Origin: Prodigiosinella aquatilis
Lineage (GTDB): Bacteria > Pseudomonadota > Gammaproteobacteria > Enterobacterales > Enterobacteriaceae
Length of the DNA stretch: 64,000 nucleotides
Direction of reading: 5' to 3'
NCBI GenBank assembly: GCA_030388725.1
Contig: CP128857.1
Coordinates: 4,340,001 to 4,404,000 of the forward strand
Both the position numbers and the translations under genes were made by a program. This document shows, one piece after another, positions 62,093 through 64,000 of this stretch. Below the pieces are notes generated by a model. It was not told the origin of the DNA. It worked only from the letters and a program-made list of their open reading frames with translations, and did no database searches. The first letter of the stretch is position 1, and every line of letters starts with the position of its first letter.

Positions 62093-62826
62093 CACTTTCC
62101 CCCTCTCCAGGTGCCGCTGTACTGCCTGCGAGTTGTAAACTGCCAACGCCTGCGACTAAGCGGCTGGTCGCCACGCAGAACACGAGATAGCACCGGCATA
62201 CCGCTGTCAGCATCCTGTTCCCAATAGCAAAGGCCGGTAGGGTGATTGAGCCGTTGCAGGTCCTCATCGTTGAGCAACGTGGTATTACTGGCCTGCTGCC
62301 AGACATCCGCCAGTGTGCCGCTAAAGAGATGGGGTGCCAGCGGCAATGCCAGAGGGCAACTTTTACGCCCCAGATAGAGCGTAAATACCGGTTCACGCAG
62401 GGCATCAGCCAGTTGATGCAACGAATAAGGCTCGTCAGGCGTTTCACTGACCGCGATATGGTAATACGCATCGCAACGATACTCGCGGGTGGTCAGCATC
62501 GTTTCCAGTGATTGCCCAGCGTCCGGCAACAACTCGTCCCGACGGGTTCGGCGGATACGTTTACGATCTTCCTTTGGCATCTGTACCGTATGATAATCAC
62601 GCAACCAACCTTCACAACCAGATAAGGGCCGAACAGCAAAACGGTAATGCTGATTAAACTGCACCAGACGCTCCTCTTCATCACGTCGAATACCCAATGC
62701 GGCGGCCAGCAACCCCAACAGTGCGGAACGGCTGGGGATAGGTGAAGTATGTCGCACTTCCCCCACCGCCGGTTCACCCCATGACACCAGCGGTGCGTAG
62801 AGCTGAAATACCAGATAGTGAGTCAT
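62092..62826 (-). CDS. cas5: Cascade subunit Cas5e
   Basis: 244 residues, the Cas5 RAMP protein that caps the 5' handle of the crRNA in Cascade. N-terminal YLVFQLYAPLVSWGEPAVGE, SRSALLGLLAAALGIRRDEE and TREYRCDAYYHIAVSE are typical, with FTLYLGRKSCPLALPLAPHL near the end. It is a little longer than the E. coli protein. Between cas7 (11 bp) and cas6e in the operon. Confidence 0.95.
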   Translation of the reverse strand: MTHYLVFQLYAPLVSWGEPAVGEVRHTSPIPSRSALLGLLAAALGIRRDEEERLVQFNQHYRFAVRPLSGCEGWLRDYHTVQMPKEDRKRIRRTRRDELLPDAGQSLETMLTTREYRCDAYYHIAVSETPDEPYSLHQLADALREPVFTLYLGRKSCPLALPLAPHLFSGTLADVWQQASNTTLLNDEDLQRLNHPTGLCYWEQDADSGMPVLSRVLRGDQPLSRRRWQFTTRRQYSGTWRGGK

Positions 62827-62837
62827 CTGTCTCTCCC

Positions 62838-63896
62838 TTACTGCGCAATAAAGTCCATCAGTTCAGCCAGGCTACCAGTGCCGGATTCCACGTTCATCAC
62901 CGTCTGCTCCAGGCTACCGGCCCCATAGGCGCGATCAAATTTCGCCTTCTGATTTTCCAGTACCGTAATAGCATCAACCAGTTGGTTCTGGCTACGGATC
63001 GGTGTGAAGTACGCCACTGATAGCGCCCGTGGTTGCTGTGTACCTCGTTCCGCTAGCGCATAAGAGGCATAGGCACGGGAGGCGAAGCTGTTCTGCTTAC
63101 CTGTGGGAGAAACCGTCAACGCCGTTTCCACCAATGCCCGTAAAGTCCGCTGTAGAAGCGCATCGTCATTGCCGAGATTTGCCAGCAGTAGATCACGATT
63201 GATACAGATGTATTGATAGAACAGCGACGAGGCAAAACCCTGTTCGCCCATATGACCCGAACCGGCATCTTCATCATTATTGAGGTCGTCCACGGCAGTA
63301 AAGAAATCATCCTCCACCGTAACGGCACTGACGCCGAGCGCATGCGCCACCTGACACGCGGCTTCAATATTGAATGCCGGGCTGGAGGCCAGCATCCGCC
63401 CAAATAAAGCGATATCCGCACTGGCGATATCTTTACGCAACAATTTAAGTTCTTCAGCGGTAGGCTCGCGGTTCTCCGCAACCAACGTGTTCACCAGCGC
63501 ATCCACCAGCGCCCGTTCCCGCACACTGACATGAGCCAACTGTTCAATGTCATACTTCTCCAGTGGGTTTTTACTCTCTTTCTCTTCTTTTTTAGCTTTA
63601 CCAAACTGGGCTGCCATACCAAGTGCCGCTTTATCGGCCAGTTTTGCCGCCATCCCACCCGCAATCAGCGCTTTATACACTTCCTGCCCCAAACGACGAG
63701 TACGTTGGCCAATATGTCCGGTCAATGCGGATTCAAACACTTCAGACGTTCGCCAGGCGCGCTTCAGGCTTTGGGAAGAGACGCGTAAGCGTTCTACTCC
63801 CCCCACGATAGCTGTTTTGGGGCGTCCGGCGTCGTCACGGTTCAGGTTGGCGGGCGCATAAGCGGTTAAGAAATGGAGCTGGATAAAAGTGGTCAT
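62838..63896 (-). CDS. cas7: Cascade backbone subunit Cas7e (CasC)
   Basis: 352 residues. Six copies form the Cascade backbone along the crRNA. FIQLHFLTAYAPANLNRDDA and GRPKTAIVGGVERLRVSSQS followed by LKRAWRTS are the family start; QGFASSLFYQYICINRDLLL and ALVETALTVSPTGKQNSFAS follow later. ATG 63896 overlaps no neighbour; cse2 ends 2 bp upstream. Confidence 0.96.
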   Translation of the reverse strand: MTTFIQLHFLTAYAPANLNRDDAGRPKTAIVGGVERLRVSSQSLKRAWRTSEVFESALTGHIGQRTRRLGQEVYKALIAGGMAAKLADKAALGMAAQFGKAKKEEKESKNPLEKYDIEQLAHVSVRERALVDALVNTLVAENREPTAEELKLLRKDIASADIALFGRMLASSPAFNIEAACQVAHALGVSAVTVEDDFFTAVDDLNNDEDAGSGHMGEQGFASSLFYQYICINRDLLLANLGNDDALLQRTLRALVETALTVSPTGKQNSFASRAYASYALAERGTQQPRALSVAYFTPIRSQNQLVDAITVLENQKAKFDRAYGAGSLEQTVMNVESGTGSLAELMDFIAQ

Positions 63897-63898
63897 GA

Positions 63899-64000
63899 TT
63901 ATTCCTTATCTGAAATCGCGGCTGTCGTTTCGTCTATTACGGAAGTTTGTGTTGCCTGGCCGTATTCGCAGGCCCAGCGCACTGCATTGCGTTTAAAAGG
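63899..64000 (-). CDS. cse2: Cascade small subunit Cse2 (CasB), C-terminal end only
   Basis: The last 33 codons before stop 63899-63901 read PFKRNAVRWACEYGQATQTS then VIDETTAAISDKE. The fragment is too short for certain homology, but it lies where cse2 must be in the cas3-cse1-cse2-cas7-cas5-cas6e-cas1-cas2 order and the KRNAVRWACEY segment fits a Cse2 tail. The rest is outside the window. Confidence 0.75.
   Translation of the reverse strand, partial: PFKRNAVRWACEYGQATQTSVIDETTAAISDKE

Overview
The window is chromosomal DNA from a member of the Enterobacterales. The gene order argues for a soft-rot type relative (Dickeya, Musicola, Pectobacterium or Brenneria-like): a nitrogen-fixation cluster of Klebsiella type (nifJ divergent from nifHDKTY), an orn-rsgA-psd-mscM-epmA-frdABCD core block, an argI/pyrLBI/ridA block, nrdDG and a type I-E CRISPR-cas locus. 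ERIC repeats, a tRNA-Gly(GCC) and close matches to E. coli proteins support the order; genus is inference.

Layout. 1-9.1 kb: nifY (cut by the window edge), nifT, nifK, nifD, nifH on the minus strand and nifJ on the plus strand, sharing a 570-bp control region with two sigma-54 promoters and two NifA-type upstream sites. 9.2-10.0 kb: a scar made of two 5'-truncated genes (GntR/UTRA regulator and PfkB sugar kinase) meeting at a perfect 10-bp inverted repeat. 10.0-11.4 kb: LysE-type exporter and divergent Lrp-type regulator. 11.5-15.6 kb: efeUOB iron uptake with a Fur box; efeB is broken by two homopolymer frameshifts. 16.0-19.6 kb: L-galactonate genes lgoD, lgoR, lgoT. 19.9 kb: tRNA-Gly. 20.2-31.1 kb: conserved core orn, rsgA, psd, mscM, epmA, frdABCD, with ERIC elements on both sides of frdABCD. 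31.5-34.3 kb: a DUF486 membrane protein, a GNAT acetyltransferase, rraB and argI with paired ARG boxes. 34.4-37.4 kb: a beta-glucoside PTS pair behind AscG-type operators. 37.6-40.5 kb: tabA, pyrL attenuator, pyrBI, ridA.

40.8-50.8 kb lies where E. coli has mgtA and the tre genes. Here it holds an Anbu proteasome-like peptidase operon and, on the opposite strand, a homocysteine methyltransferase plus a five-gene peptide-type ABC importer preceded by three tandem MetJ-like boxes. 51.2-54.0 kb is nrdD/nrdG with NrdR, FNR and DnaA sites. 54.0-55.1 kb is yraR- and yhbP-like. 55.3-64 kb is a type I-E CRISPR locus: cse2 (partial), cas7, cas5, cas6e, cas1, cas2, an AT-rich leader and a 30-repeat array. 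A lone perfect repeat sits 3 kb beyond the leader-distal end; the DNA between it and the array is foreign (truncated esterase, IS3-type remnant, TetR regulator, internally deleted MFS gene, old-yellow-enzyme reductase), so the old end of the array appears to have been split by acquired DNA.

The most rewarding parts for follow-up are the MetJ-box methyltransferase/ABC unit, the split CRISPR array, the truncation scar at 9.7 kb, the Anbu operon and the layered control region of nrdD. All calls come from reading the sequence; no database search was run.
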